64,000 nucleotides of DNA from Meconema thalassinum (lineage: Eukaryota; Arthropoda; Insecta; Orthoptera; Tettigoniidae). The translations under genes and the position numbers were made by a program. Below the pieces are notes generated by a model, which saw only the letters and a list, made by a program, of their open reading frames with translations, was not told where the DNA came from and ran no database searches. Positions 40,866 to 54,000 of this stretch are shown piece by piece (the first letter of the stretch is position 1; every line of letters starts with the position of its first letter). The stretch spans positions 145,751,099 to 145,815,098 of the forward strand of contig OX336389.2 of assembly GCA_946902985.2 (NCBI GenBank), given 5' to 3'.

Positions 40866-42198
40866 GAACATTATTATTATAGGCACGCAATTGCCATTGA
40901 AATTCTCGAAATTATAAATAAACTGAAATCATGTTCAATGTCAGAATTAAGCTGAAATATTCGTGTTAAGTCAAGATTAACGTCAGGGAATCTATTTATT
41001 GCGTTTTTCGACTGTTCGATTTTTGTTTGTATAGTTTGTTCGATAGTACATCGTGAGGGATTGGTCAAGATTGTGTTCGTTCTAGGAATGTTTCAGTTCA
41101 AGTTTTATCATCTCGAAGGATTTTTAGGGGATTGTTATTTGGATTCCATGTGTCCCATTCATGAATAAAGGGAGTCTAGGAATGTTTTAGTTCAAGTTTA
41201 ATCATCTGGAAGGATTGTTAGGGGGATTGTTATTTGGATTCCATGTGTCCCATTCATGAATAAAGTTGAGCGGTTTTATCATAGATTTCATTGATGTTTT
41301 TCTCACTAACCTTTTCCCATTCACATGTTTAACTCGGGAACAGTTCAAATTGTATACCACCCAGTTCGCCCCCGTGTGTTAGTCTCTCGTGATGAACTGT
41401 TATCGAGGGTCACATATATGAGTCCTTGTGATTAAAGGGTTACAATACATACATGCTTACATACATACCCACTTGCAGACTTACAGGAATTTGGTGCGTG
41501 TAAACCTTATTATCTATTTTTACGTTTTATAAAAATTGCAAGTAGGTTACAAATTCTGCTCGTTGCCAAAGTAAAAAAAAAGACTTTTATCCCCTCCCCT
41601 ATCGGCCAGTTACCCAACCGCCTTTACACCTACCGCTGGTTACGCTTGAATGATTTTGCTGAGATAGAAGGAGTAGTTAAAGCAAGCTATTTGCCGGAAT
41701 TTCCACATTTTCACATACATGTAATTTGAATCAAAATGCGCATGCCTGTAACTTCAATCAATATGTGCCTCCACTATCGCATGATAACTGTGCCTGTCTA
41801 GACGATCTGCTGTCCTAATAACTTCCGGCCATTGTTTCTTTATTATTATTATTATCATCATCATCGTCGGGATGAAACGGGAGACCTGAGTGTGTTAAGC
41901 CATCAAGCTATAAGAGACGAGTGAATTCAAATTCCATCGTCGGCCAGATTCATCAGAGATATTAATGAAATGAATGTAGAGGAATTAAACAGCGCAAGGA
42001 TTTGTAGGGAAGTTGCCGTGGCCTAGTAAAAGGTACTGTCCCGTCATTTGTCTGGCGATGAAAATGATAAAATGCATTAAAAGCGAACAACCATGGAATT
42101 CAAAGTCACTAATTTACCGTGTCCAGTTATGGTCTGTCCCATAGACTAGCCTCATGCATTATTGCACTACGCTACTCGACGGCCAATTGCTGATGATG

Positions 42199-42233
<35 letters not shown>

Positions 42234-43160
42234 CATAATAATAATAATATAATAACAATATTAATAACAACTAACACTGACGTATTGTATGCCTCACTGG
42301 GAACTCTGCGCATGTCTTGCATTGCGGACTCTAGCGTAATGCCAATGTTGGAAGATATCAGAGCTCCAGACACGGCAAAGAGGTTATATCTCATATCGCC
42401 GCTGCGTCTGCAAAATCAATAAGAACACTTTGGCTATAAGGCGGCAATAATAAACGATACAAGGAAAACGGTTGAAGGTGAGATACTTTGTGTGTTTAAA
42501 ATCATTAGTGCTTACAAAGGAAGACTGAATATATTTACTGAGCACCTGAACAACCATCGTTATAAGCTCCACGCCTCCATATAAAACATATTATTATTTG
42601 TCTGTTATAGCATATCAGCTAGATTGATCCTCAAGGATCTCTGATGAAAGTTATACGGGTAAAGAAACCAAAACGTCAAGGCAGCTCTATAATGAGGCAT
42701 ACTCGTTAAGTAAGGAGGGGGTGAAGTTTTTACCGCCTCATGGTGTAGCGGCTGTCATTCCGGACGTGTGAGTTCGATTCCCGGCTGTGACAAGAAATGT
42801 AATTCAGGTCTGATAGATGGAACAGGGTATACTCAGCCTCGGGAGTGAAATCTAAAAAGATTTAGGTTCGATGTTCTGTTGTATCCCATTTCTACTCAAG
42901 GCAAATGCTGAGATGGTTCTTAATAAATACCAGGGCAGCCTCATGCCAATGTTGTACCCCAAGTACAAATACACACGCTAATACGATCATCACAACAATA
43001 CAGGTGAAGGAAGGCCATAGCCGTCTCCGACCAAAATTCTACGCCAATTACAAATACTCACTCTAATACAGTCATCACAATTACACCGGTAATGGAAGGC
43101 CACGGCAGCCTCCTACCCAAATTCTCACCCAAGATATAAATAAAAAACTGGGTAGTTATC
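38925..43160 (-). repeat. right arm of the large inverted repeat
   Basis: Reverse partner of 20340-22200 and 30790-36150. It has short simple-sequence runs (42196-42250, AAT-type; 40845-40865, TTTA-type) and a truncated SINE C. It lacks every insertion listed for the left arm, giving paralogous empty sites. No coding gene is recognisable in it. Confidence 0.87.
40241..40276 (-). mobile_element. severely 5'-truncated SINE family C insertion with 12-bp target duplication
   Basis: Only the last ~36 bp of the SINE (GTTATTGGTTTTACGTCCC) is present. It is flanked by ACTTAGAAATGA at 40229-40240 and 40277-40288. The left arm has the uninterrupted site near 32620-32645. Confidence 0.9.
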
Positions 43161-44010
43161 AGATCAGCAATTGTAATTATGTCAGTTTCTCATTTAGATC
43201 AATGCTTAAATGCGTACAACAAGGAAATTGGTAAGGAAAAGAAGTGAAATTTGAGACTTAAAAAACGTTTTTGAGATATGTACTTTACCGAAGGAAAGAG
43301 TAAATCATGATGAACCATTTCTTAAATAATATACTGAGTATTTCACGCAGAAGTCTGTCGAATGTGTTTAGTAAGATTGCCAAAAAAGATGATCGTTCAC
43401 GATGTAAATTTTCTTCATAGGCTCTGTGAGCTGCTGATTTCACAGTATCGATCTCCCCATACCATTCTGAATCATTAATTACATGAACAGTTAAGAGATA
43501 AAGGAATTACGTTCCTTTATAGCTTTTCAATTTTGGCCCGGAGCTCAAATTTTCCGAAAGGGTAGTACCGACGTTTCAAATTTTAGACGTGCCTCCGCAC
43601 GGAAATGTGGTGATTTAATTATGCTTCTTTGTAGCAAACATTCGTAATAGACCCTTCTAGCACACGAACCTAAATTAGGAAAATATAAATTACATTATTA
43701 CAAAGAAAATGCATGGATTTTTTATTGAAACAGATCTCTAGTGATAAAATAATTCAATAAAAAATACTATTGAATTTTAGCATTAGAAACATATCTTCTC
43801 GTCAATACCGAAAAATGTTCTTTGAAAAATGGTTGCTAAAACCACCTAAATCATATTTCAAGTGTACGAATGTAGCTCACATAAAAATTAGTGGGTCAGA
43901 AATTTATTTTACAGAATTAAGTTAAACATATTCATATAAACGAACATCTTACCTCTCGGTCATATCTCGAGAAGTAAATATCATTAACAGCTGAAATGAT
44001 CCCCTATGAT
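43160..44010. other. unannotated sequence between inverted arm and LTR element
   Basis: AT-rich, no credible frame, no repeat partner seen in this window. Confidence 0.4.
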
Positions 44011-44064
44011 GAACCCGCTGAGCTGAGATTCATGTGATTTTTTTATAACAGCACATTTATGATG

Positions 44065-46191
44065 TGATGTAGCACCTTTGAACACATCCAGAAAGCCACG
44101 GGGAGCTGAGAGCTCATACTATACTCTTTGAAGTAGCGAAGAATCGCACTTTTGACTTTGGTTAAGTCTGCTAATTATTTATCTGAGGTCTTATTGATCA
44201 ATTTTATCTTTCCACGAGACCCAGAATATTCCATTTCGTCATTCAGCATTATTAAAACATTTTGGAGAATGTTACTTTCGCTTAAGGTAAGGTAATATCC
44301 TTGCAGATACGCAAACAGGAATGTAAGTAGTCGCTCAACGACTTCGGTTTGACGACCTACTTCCTCGAGGTACCCAGTGCCTGGCACTACGTCTGGAAAA
44401 TCCGCCCCGTGTAGGCGTAAAGTTACATCCGTCGTGTTAGACGTAGAAAATATCCGCTGTTTAGCGTGGAAATTGTTATCAGGTGCCATCGAGCACAGAT
44501 AAGTTACAATACGAGTGATAAGTAATTATTTGCACTACGTCTGGATAATCCGCCCCGTGTAGGCGTGAAGTTACATCCGTCGTGTTAGACGTAGAAAATA
44601 TCCGCAGTTTAGCGTGGAAAGTATAATCAGCTGCCATCGAGCACGAATACGTTACGATACGAGTGATAAGTAAGAATTGTATGGTGAATTATTTGCACTA
44701 CGTCTGGAAAATCCGCCCTGTGAAGGCGTGCAATTATAGCCGTCGTGTCAGACGTGGAAAATATCCGCTGTTTCAGCGTGGAAGTTATCATCGGGTGCCA
44801 TCGTGCACGAATATTCTATAAATCACTGTTATTTATGCACAGTGAACAACAAGAAGCATATTGTGAAATAATTGGCAAGTATAGTGAAAATTCTAACATT
44901 ACCGTAACACCACATTTTCATACCCACGTGTTTGTGGAGGGCCGAGTGCCTGGTGAAAAATATAGAGGTAAACGTGTTATAACTACTTTAAATAAGTGTG
45001 ATTATGAAAGCACAATATATTTGAATTGCCACAGTGAATTTTTCAATTACAAAACGACGCACATTTCACGGATGCCACGTGATGTAAAAAGTGGCGTCAG
45101 TGCACGTGAAGAACCACAGAACAGTGCTTGATCACGTATTATTCAATATCTGCGAAGTAAAGGCTGTGTTATCAATTGTATTAAAGCCTGTAACATTTAA
45201 AACGAACACTGTGATTTTTGAAGTGAAGGAATGAACTACTACATGATTTATTCCACCACCCACGTGGTTGACCTATTCTACACCATGTTCGAGACCGAGA
45301 TCAAGGGATAATACCACCATGGTATGTGGGTGATGTATCTGATGGAACCAGCATAATGCTGGAACTTTCAGAACAGCGAATGAGGAGGAAGGAACCCAGG
45401 ATGCCTTTCCTAGGCATGTCCAGTACATTCACGAGGTTAACGACAGGGACAGATCGAACCCTGGTCTTTGGGAGAGTCCAGATGGAAGTCCTGATGAGGA
45501 CGATGCCGTTCCGGAAAGCCAGGGGTGAATTTGTTCAACCCTTGTCGTTGAACTGAGGGCCGAGTGAGAGCTCCTCCATTTCGTGAGTTTTTGTACACCC
45601 TTTCTTGTTCTAGTTTCTGGTGGTATAGTAGGTTTAATGTAGTTTGTGAATCAACCGAACTTAGTGACAGCCATTTTATAGGTAGGGAATGTAACTAGTC
45701 TAATTAGTTGTCATTTATTTCAGTTAGAGTGAGTCACCCTTGGGTCAGCCATTTTGGTCAACCCTGGTGCAGCTTGATGGACGTCGTAGAACGTCAATGC
45801 CTATCTTTTGCTAAACGTGACCGTAGTCATTTGAAGCTACTTCGTTTAACCCTATCTGGGGTGATTTTCAAGTCTTTGATGACTTTAGTTATGGCAATCA
45901 GATGCCATGGTTATATTGCTTTAACTGCATTTTTTGCATCCAGTCTTTGTTACACCCCTGACTTCGTTAGAACGGTCGTATAATTTGGGTAATCGACTGT
46001 AATTACCAGTTTTGTAACTGCATTATATTTCATTTGAGATGTTGCTCAGAAGCCATCTGGTCAAGTGTGGACCTTATAAGTAAAAGGGATGTTTCGTTGT
46101 CTAGCATCGAACCCAGTTCCCAACGTATCATTAAGCAGATCCAGAGTGTGGAATCTACGTCACAATTATTATTTTGTCAGTGCCATGTGAA
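44065..46191. other. 2.1-kb segment unique to the 5' LTR
   Basis: It contains a triplicated ~150-bp block (starts near 44384, 44532 and 44695, GCACTACGTCTGG) and a 104-codon minus-strand frame. The rest (45131-46191) has only weak frames. No terminal repeats and no obvious target duplication. Confidence 0.6.
44175..44489 (-). CDS. hypothetical protein, 104 residues, with triplicated 5' end
   Basis: ATG at 44489 (MAPDNNFHAKQRIF), stop at 44175. The first ~36 codons lie in a block that is repeated twice more upstream, with ATGs at 44637 and 44801 and related codons. The segment VVERLLTFLF...YYLTLSESNIL is faintly like part of a BTB domain, but I would not rely on it. It could be an exon of a captured gene or a chance frame. 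Confidence 0.3.
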   Translation of the reverse strand: MAPDNNFHAKQRIFSTSNTTDVTLRLHGADFPDVVPGTGYLEEVGRQTEVVERLLTFLFAYLQGYYLTLSESNILQNVLIMLNDEMEYSGSRGKIKLINKTSDK

Positions 46192-48110
46192 GACACGTAT
46201 TTATTTGAAGTTTTTATACAAGCAACTACTGTAGTATTATATCTTTGAGAGCAAAGAGCTCTAGCAATGTGACATTGCTACCATTTAAAAGTCTTTGGTG
46301 TAAAAGACGGAATTATATTATTGTATTCAGATTTATAGCGTGTTTTTATACACGTATTCTTCGAGGTTTATAACCTATGGTAAAGTTATTATGATGAGGC
46401 CAGTTGAACAGTTTTTATTTTGCTTAAATCGCCGGCCTTGATAGTTAGTGTGTGTTGTGTTAGACAGCGCAGGAATGTTGTAGCCTGCAGCGACACAAAC
46501 TGGTTTGTGACCCAGTGCCCTTGAGAGCACGCTTCTATTATGAGACAGAGTTATTTTGTCAGAGGACAGAATGCTTGTTGTATTCACTCTTCCTTTCATT
46601 GCAATTTTAGCTCATGGAACTCAGTGTCCAACCACTATCTGATCACATGTTTTTATAGTTTGTCTTTTGTTAGTTAAACGCACTTTTGCGTGTACCGTCG
46701 TTTGACGTGTACAGTTATGTCAGATTTTCTATAGTACGTTGTAGGCTGCCCTGTAAAAGGAGGTATTTATTGTATGAAGTTATTTGTGTGTACCTTGTCC
46801 GGGATTGTTCCCGTTGACCAGATGTTATTGGAGGGTGACTGTTGTCTGCAGGCCCATCCCAGAGTTATTGAACGCGAGCTGTGCGCCGCTGGTAACTTGT
46901 GTTATTGTGTGTCCGAGTTGTTGTTGCTCGTTGATTGTATTCCGACTTTTGAGTCGAGGCTTTTGGTGGAGATTGATCTCAGTGGAGACACTCCGTGCCC
47001 AGGCTATTGTCAGTATTATTCGCCATAAACCAACGATCTTAATAATAAAACGCATAATTTTGGTAAAACAAAAGCTAACTAACGAATTCTATCTAACCTT
47101 GTTCTTTTGCATTTGGAACCTGCTGACATGGCCGTGCTAATGAAGGTATTTCCTTTGAGGAAATGACTTAGAACAGCTGACACTTCTGTAGCGACCTGAA
47201 GCTTGCTCGAACCTTGAGTTCGTAGCTTGTGGAGCGCAGGCCATGCGATGTTAGACGTAGTCTTTACTACGCAGTCGTCACCGTAACTACACACATTAGA
47301 TGACTATGGCTTACAAAGAGTAAACCAAGGTGCAGGCAGGCATTTTAATAAAACTGTTGTCTCTTTCATTAATTATTTATGATGTACAAGTGTATGAATC
47401 CTACATGTTACCCTCTTGTGTGCTGTTAGAACCTAGTTCCTAAGAATAATTAGATTTTTTTTATATGGCTGTTCACTTAGCTTTGAATGTAATTGTTTTC
47501 TGTTACAGACGTCATCGCCGTAAATTTTGTTATTAATTGATAGGACTTAGCTAGATGAATTAAGGTTAAATATAAATGTGGAGATGGTATCATCCTAACT
47601 TAGATTTGTTTTGCTACCCTGTTAAATGTAAATTCTGATATTAGCTTGATCTTGTAACTTGACCTAGGGATTTGCGTCGTACCATTTTCCTAGTGTTGCT
47701 GTTGTTGCTTTATAATTGTGAGACAGACCTTTCGCGAGGGTTTTCCGTAACTTCTCAGGTAGGGACCTGCTCTTTATTTTTGTTTGTTTATTAGCTTGCG
47801 GATTAGCCGATTGAAACCCTCCGAACTAGGCTAGGGGCTTGTGAATTTTAATAATAAATTTTCACGGTGTTTTACATAAGTCTGGATGTTTATTTTCTCA
47901 GTCGAGTTTTTAAGGTGAACCTTTCCTTAGGCAGTTTATGACCTTCGTCACCATGTACCACGATCCCTGTGGACTACAGATTCTCGTGCCGCTTTGGCCT
48001 ATTAGGAAGTTCACCTGATCCTCACGGCAATTCTGTCCGACGGATGAGATGTTAGGGAAGTCATTGCGGTTGTTGGCTATCCTGACAGCTCCACCGACGG
48101 TCTCATAAAA

Positions 48111-48121
48111 TGGCGCCCAAC
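48111..48121 (+). promoter_or_regulatory. retrotransposon primer-binding site
   Basis: TGGCGCCCAAC five bases after the 5' LTR end; complementary to a tRNA 3' end, as in elements primed by tRNA-Lys. Confidence 0.8.
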
Positions 48122-48526
48122 TCATGTGCCGAAGTTAACGTGGTGACCGTCCGTTCCATGTTATTTAGGAGGATCTTAATGTTGATTAATGGTAAATTGA
48201 CCGGACTGGGACGAACTTAGAAAGTCGTACTGCAGATCAATTGACCGCATGGCATTCATGTTTGATACAAGTCCATGGGGTGAGGCTTTAGTGTTAGATA
48301 AATGATGGATAGGATTTTCTTTGATGATGCCTCATCCTGAGTAAATGTAATACTTTGCTTTGCTCGCCGTTGTCTTTGTAAATGTAGAAGCACTTAGTTT
48401 GAATACTCCAGCTGTACTCGTGATATTTATTTAAATGAAACAAGCTTTATACCACCAAGTAACTAATCATAGCTGTAAGTTCCATTAGAGATTGATCCTT
48501 CTCTTTCTCAAATATATTTCTTGTCA

Positions 48527-51085
48527 ATGGATGAGGAAACTATTCGTCGTGTGTTTGGGGAGATGATGGCAGGTGTTAATGCCAACCTCCAGCAGATCAC
48601 TGCTGAATTAGGTACTGTAAGAGGTGATTTAGGTGATGTAAGAGGTGATTTAGGTGGAAGTCCTAGGTGACTTAGGTACTGTAAGGACTGATTTAGGTGA
48701 TGTAAGAGGTGATCTTGGTCAGAATACCCAAGCTGTCAACACTGTAAGTGGTCATGTGGACAAAGTTAGACAGGAAATTAACAATGTCAGACAGGACTTA
48801 GAAGTTAACACCCAGTCAGTTTACAATGTAAGTGGTCATGTGGACCAAGTTAGACGAGATCTTGAGATAAACACAGAATCGATCAATAATGTTAGGGCTG
48901 ATCTAACGCAAGTCAGGGCCGACATGGACGCATATAGAGTCGAAGCTAGGAATGATCTTACGGCAGGTTTAGCGGCTGTTAGGGTTGATGTCATACGACA
49001 CCATCAGGAGGCTAACCAGCGTATAGATAGCTTAACCGACCAGATGAATAGAGCTAGGGAGGACGTGCAGACCCAATTGGCGAAGCACACAGCTCAAATT
49101 CAAACGACAATTAACAAAGTCCAGATAGATATGAGAGCCGACTTGGAGCACACTCGAGAAGAATTTGGGACTCGATTGACTCACGTCGAGGTATTTATGG
49201 ACACCGTAAAAAGGACATGGCGACCATGAATATTGGACTGATTTTGATGAGAGGTGCAGCAAACGCCGTGAATAACAACGTCAAGACGATCGTCGATGGC
49301 ATGATTGAGGTCAAGGACGAATTAAACACCAATAGGAGGAATATTGCGGAGTTGACAGAAACCGTAGCAAGCCTACGTGAAACAGTTGGCGTTCATCGTG
49401 AGGAACATAAAATCGATCTCATGTTATTGAGGGGTGACCTCAACGAACACAAGACCACAATGGAGGCCAAGGTAGCCGAGGTCAGAGATGATGTTGGAAA
49501 GATCCAGGACAACGTGTCGAAAGTCGAAGGAGAAATCGATTCCTTACAGAAACGATTCGAGGAAGTCGCGGTAACCGAGAGGTTAGACCTCAGCTATAAC
49601 CTGAGGACGGCTATACGCGAAGTTGACACGAACCTCAAAGGAAAAGTCGATAGGATCGAGCTACAACTTAACGACTTAGGTAATAAAGTCGCAGCTAGGA
49701 CCATTCCAGGGCTCGAGGTTATAGAGAGACGTCTCGACAGACTTGAGACGCTTCCTAGAGAGAGACACTTACCCTCACAGATGGGAGACTCACAGGCGAC
49801 ACCAGTATCTCAATCCGTAGGGATGATGCCTACTCATTTCCAACCCAGCGCACCCATAGAACCGCAACCATCTCAATTCACCGGTTCAGCGCAAAGTCAA
49901 ACCTTAAACTTTGACGCCCATCCTTTTCAACCAGCACCCAATCGACTTAGTCATGAGATTAATACGCCTACGCATAACCACATGCAGAATTCATTTAGAC
50001 CCGCGCATCCGCAGGGAAATGTAACTATTATCCGTTCGAGAGAGGAGCAACCAGCTCGCTTCTCTGGCACTGGAAGTGGCATCACTCCAGTTGAATTCCT
50101 GGCGAACGTAGAAAGCTACTTGAGAGACACCATGGTAACTCCGGAGAGGGAGCTCCGAGTTATTGAGCGTTTGCTTGAGGGGCAAGCCAGCACCTGGTTT
50201 AGAACCTTTCGATACACCTTTGTAGGCTACCAGGATTTCAAAGAAGCCTTGTTAAGAACTTACTGGTCAAGCGACATCCAGCAGAGCATCAGAGCTGGGA
50301 TGTACACTCGCCGATACAGCTCTAACACTCCAACGCGTTATGCGAACTACTTCGCAACCCAGCTTGCGAAACTTCGTTGTCTTCAATCCCCATTGTCTGA
50401 GCAAGACCTAGTAAACACCATCGTTTGGCAATACCCTGCAGACGTGCAACGCGTATTGATTGCTGCAGGAGCATCCACTTTTCAGCAGTGTGACCAAATC
50501 CTGCGACGGTTGGATGCAAACACTGAACAGTTCCCGACACACCGTCAGCAGAAGGTTGACAGGCGTGAGGATGTCAACTTAACTACTGTCGACAAAGTGT
50601 GCCAGACGCCACAACAGACGCAGACCCAAGAGAGCTCTGGACAACGTAACGATTATAACCGCAGTCGGAGAGAATGGAACAACACTCCATATGCTAGAGA
50701 CCAGCGAGATGACCGTCGTAGTCACTGGAACCGGCGCTTCGATCGAGGGACGAACGACGACAGTCGTCACGAAAACGACCGCCGAGGGAATAATGGTCGA
50801 AACCCACAGCACGGAAGTATCCGTAGGGACTACCGTTACAGTAGAGGGTATAACAGAGATCGAGACCCCAGATACCAGCCAGATAGAGATTGGAGAGGAA
50901 GAGCACGGGAGAGCCGTGAATATCTTCAGCAACTCCGAGAACTACAAATCCGAGAAGAGGGAGATCAGAACCCGACTTCGAGGGAAACTAGGAATTCGGC
51001 GCAGGAGACGGAGCAAAACCAGCCCAGTACTTCCCGCCAGGACAGAAAAAAACGCCGAAAAATCAATAGATTCTTGCCCGGTTGA
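48527..51085 (+). pseudogene. gag, broken by two frame changes
   Basis: ATG at 48527 opens a frame that fails near 48655. A second frame carries on to 49229, and the original frame resumes by 49217 and runs to TGA 51083-51085. The N-terminal ~300 residues are a long coiled coil of repeated units (NNVRQDL, NVSGHVDQVRRDL). The middle has a retrotransposon Gag capsid-like domain (ITPVEFLANVESYL; EGQASTWFRTFRYTF; MYTRRYSSNTPTRYANYF). The C terminus is Arg-rich (RRDYRYSRGYNRDRD) with no CCHC knuckle, so RNA binding is probably by the basic tail. Confidence 0.82.
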
Positions 51086-54000
51086 CCACCGAGTAACTGC
51101 CACCATTTTACTCTGGGAGCCAATCCAGGAAGACCTGTTAGACGAACGACGAACCACAACTACGAATTGACGCGTCTACCGAAGATTGGAGCTACCCTGA
51201 ATGGATGCAACGTAGTCATTCTCATCGATACTGGGGCGATGATTAGTGTCATTCCCGCTGATTGCCATGCCAGACTGAAAGCAAACTCTGAGGTGACAGA
51301 GCTGCCAGTTTCTGCTGTAAGAGTCAGAGGAGTCATACCTGACCGTGTTGTAACCTGCAAAATCCAGATTCTATGCACTTTGAAGATTTCGAGCCACGTG
51401 TACTTGCACGAATTTCTTGTGATGAAAGGCTTGCATCATGATGCCATATTGGGTGCAGACTTCATTAGGAAGTATGATGGAATCATTGATATGGGACGTA
51501 ATACGGTAGAGTTTAAGCCTAACGAACCCATCCAGATGAACTTAGTTGAAGAAAAACCGGAATTCCTATCCGAAGTCGACGTTGTCGAAAATTTAAATGG
51601 CAAGGAAATTGAAGATGCCGACGAAGAGGCAGAACCATTATCAGCACCCATACGAGAGAAACTTGATGCAATATTGAACGAATACAGGGATATATTCGAC
51701 ACCACACCTGGTGAGATATTGGACTACGAGTACGATCTTGTACTACTGGATGATTCCCCATTCCAGAAGAAGATTTATCCTATCGCAGAAAAACACCGCG
51801 AGGAAGCTGCTGAGAAGCTCCATGAGATGGAAGCAGCAGGCACAATCAAGAAGTCACCGACTCCTTTCTTGAATCCTATAACACCTGTGGTTAAGGTGGA
51901 TGGAAGCTTGAGACTTTGTCTCGATGCAAGAGCCTTAAATGAACGCCTAGCTCCTGAGCATGACAGGCCGCCCAAGATTAGGGACATCCTCAGGAAGTTC
52001 AAGGGAAAGAGAATATTTTTGTCATTGGACTTGGTTCAATCTTATTACCATATCAGATTATCTGAGCATACTCAGAAGTATACAGGATTTCTGTTTGATC
52101 AGACCACCTATGTCTTTCGAAAACTACCCTTTGGATTGAAAAATGCCGGAGCTGCATTAATTAGAGCACTTGATGCGAAGCTGACTCCTGAAGTGAAGCA
52201 GAAGGTGATATGTTACGTGGATGACATCATCATAGCTTCGGAAACAGAGGAAGAGCATTTAACGACCTTACGCCTTGTTTTTGAGAATCTTCGACAGGCT
52301 AATTTTAAGGTGAAATTCGACAAGTGTCGATTCTTCCGGAGAGAAGTGAAATTTGTGGGACACATAATCAATGGAGAAGGATACAGGCCGAATCCGGCAA
52401 AGATCAGAACTGTTGCTGCATTTCCAACGCCAACCCGTGTGAAACACGTGAGACAATTCTTAGGAATTCTCCAATTCTTTGCTGCTCATTGTGAGAAGTA
52501 TTCTGAGACTGTCGCACCACTGCAAGGTTTACTGAAGAAGAACTGCAGACGGTCCTGGAATAATGAGTGCGAGATAGCTTTCAGGAAATCTAAGCAGATG
52601 CTAGTTGATTCAATTCAGTTAGAATATCCAGACTATTCCCGGAATTTTATTCTAGAGACTGATGCATCTGCGATTGGAATAGGAGCCATCCTACTGCAGG
52701 AGGATGATGAGAAGAAACGTCATTACATCGCTTTCTTAAGTCGACGTTTGAGAGCACATGAATCTCATTATTTCACCACTGAGATTGAAGCACTTGCGTA
52801 CTGGCAGAAACTTTTGTTAGGCCATAGGATTATTGTGAGGACCGATCACCATGCGCTGACCTTTATATTACGAACAAGACTGGCAAGCGACAGGATCACA
52901 CGTTGGACGCTCGTTCTCCAACAGTTTGACTTGGAAATAGTTTACCGACCAGGCAGAGAGAATGTGTTGGCCGACATTATCAGCCGGAATCCTGAAGCCA
53001 CTGTGGATGCCATAGACATCGAGGGAGAATGCGAGGAACACCTTCGCCGACTTCGTCATCTACCTGAAAGACAACGACGTGAGGAGAAACTCAGGCATAT
53101 TATCCGTTTCCTGGAACGAAGAATGGATCCACAGGATGCTCATTAAGCGAGGATTGCTGCTGTTGCAGATGATTATTTGATTTATCATCGTGTCTTGTAC
53201 AAGTTTGTGGACGAGGACCACACTCAACTGCGTGCAGTTATTCCCAGGAGATACCAAGGATCTGTTATTCTTATGGTTCATCTATCCATTGGACATGGTG
53301 GGACAGACAAGACCATTGCAACCATCAAGGAGTCTTTTACTTGGAAAAGGCTAGGAACCACCGTTAGACAGTGTTTACGTGCTTGCGACGCATGCCAGCG
53401 GAACAAGTACACGTCACACTTGTTGAAGGAACCACCTAGACCAATACTCCCAACTCAACCTAGAGAGTTATACGCACAGGATCTTTATGGCCCAATACCT
53501 AAGGCCCATCGTGGGAACCGCTACATAGTTGTAACTATTGATGTGTTCACGAAATATACGATGCTTCATCCGATTCAGAAAGCCACCGCACATCAGATTA
53601 TTCAGAGGATTAGACGACAAGTGATACCGGAGGCAGGAAAGCCACAATTCCTGTTGACTGATCATGGATCACAGTACACCTCCGCAGAATTTGCCAATGC
53701 TATGAACGAGCTGGAAATAGGTCATGTTTTATCATCTATTCACCATCCAGAGAGCAACCCAGCAGAATGCGTAATGTCTATTATCGCAAAATTCTGTCGA
53801 TTATATTGTCAAGAAGAACACTGGCGATGGACCGAAGTCCTAGTTATTACGGCAAAATGTATTAATTCAACAGTCTATGAGAGCACTGGTCAGATACCTA
53901 TGGTTTTGCATTTGAACCAGATGCCAATGAGAATATGGAATCGTGTGATTGTAAATCCACCTTGTTTACAACCATCACATGCCAGCAGACTTTTAGCTGC

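Larger units (their letters stand above)
44011..48105 (+). repeat. 5' LTR, carrying 2.1 kb not present in the 3' LTR
   Basis: Matches to the 3' LTR are 44011-44064 (TGAACCCGCTGAGCT...TTTATGATG) and 46192-48105 (GACACGTATTTATTTGAAG to GGTCTCA). The segment between, about 44065-46191, is absent from the 3' LTR. It may be an insertion here or a deletion there between TGATG and TGAAG microhomologies. Confidence 0.85.

Noticed and set aside
44006..44010. Target-site duplication for the LTR element (TATGA against GTATA after 56330)
   Set aside because: The flanks do not match over 4-6 bp, so I do not claim one.
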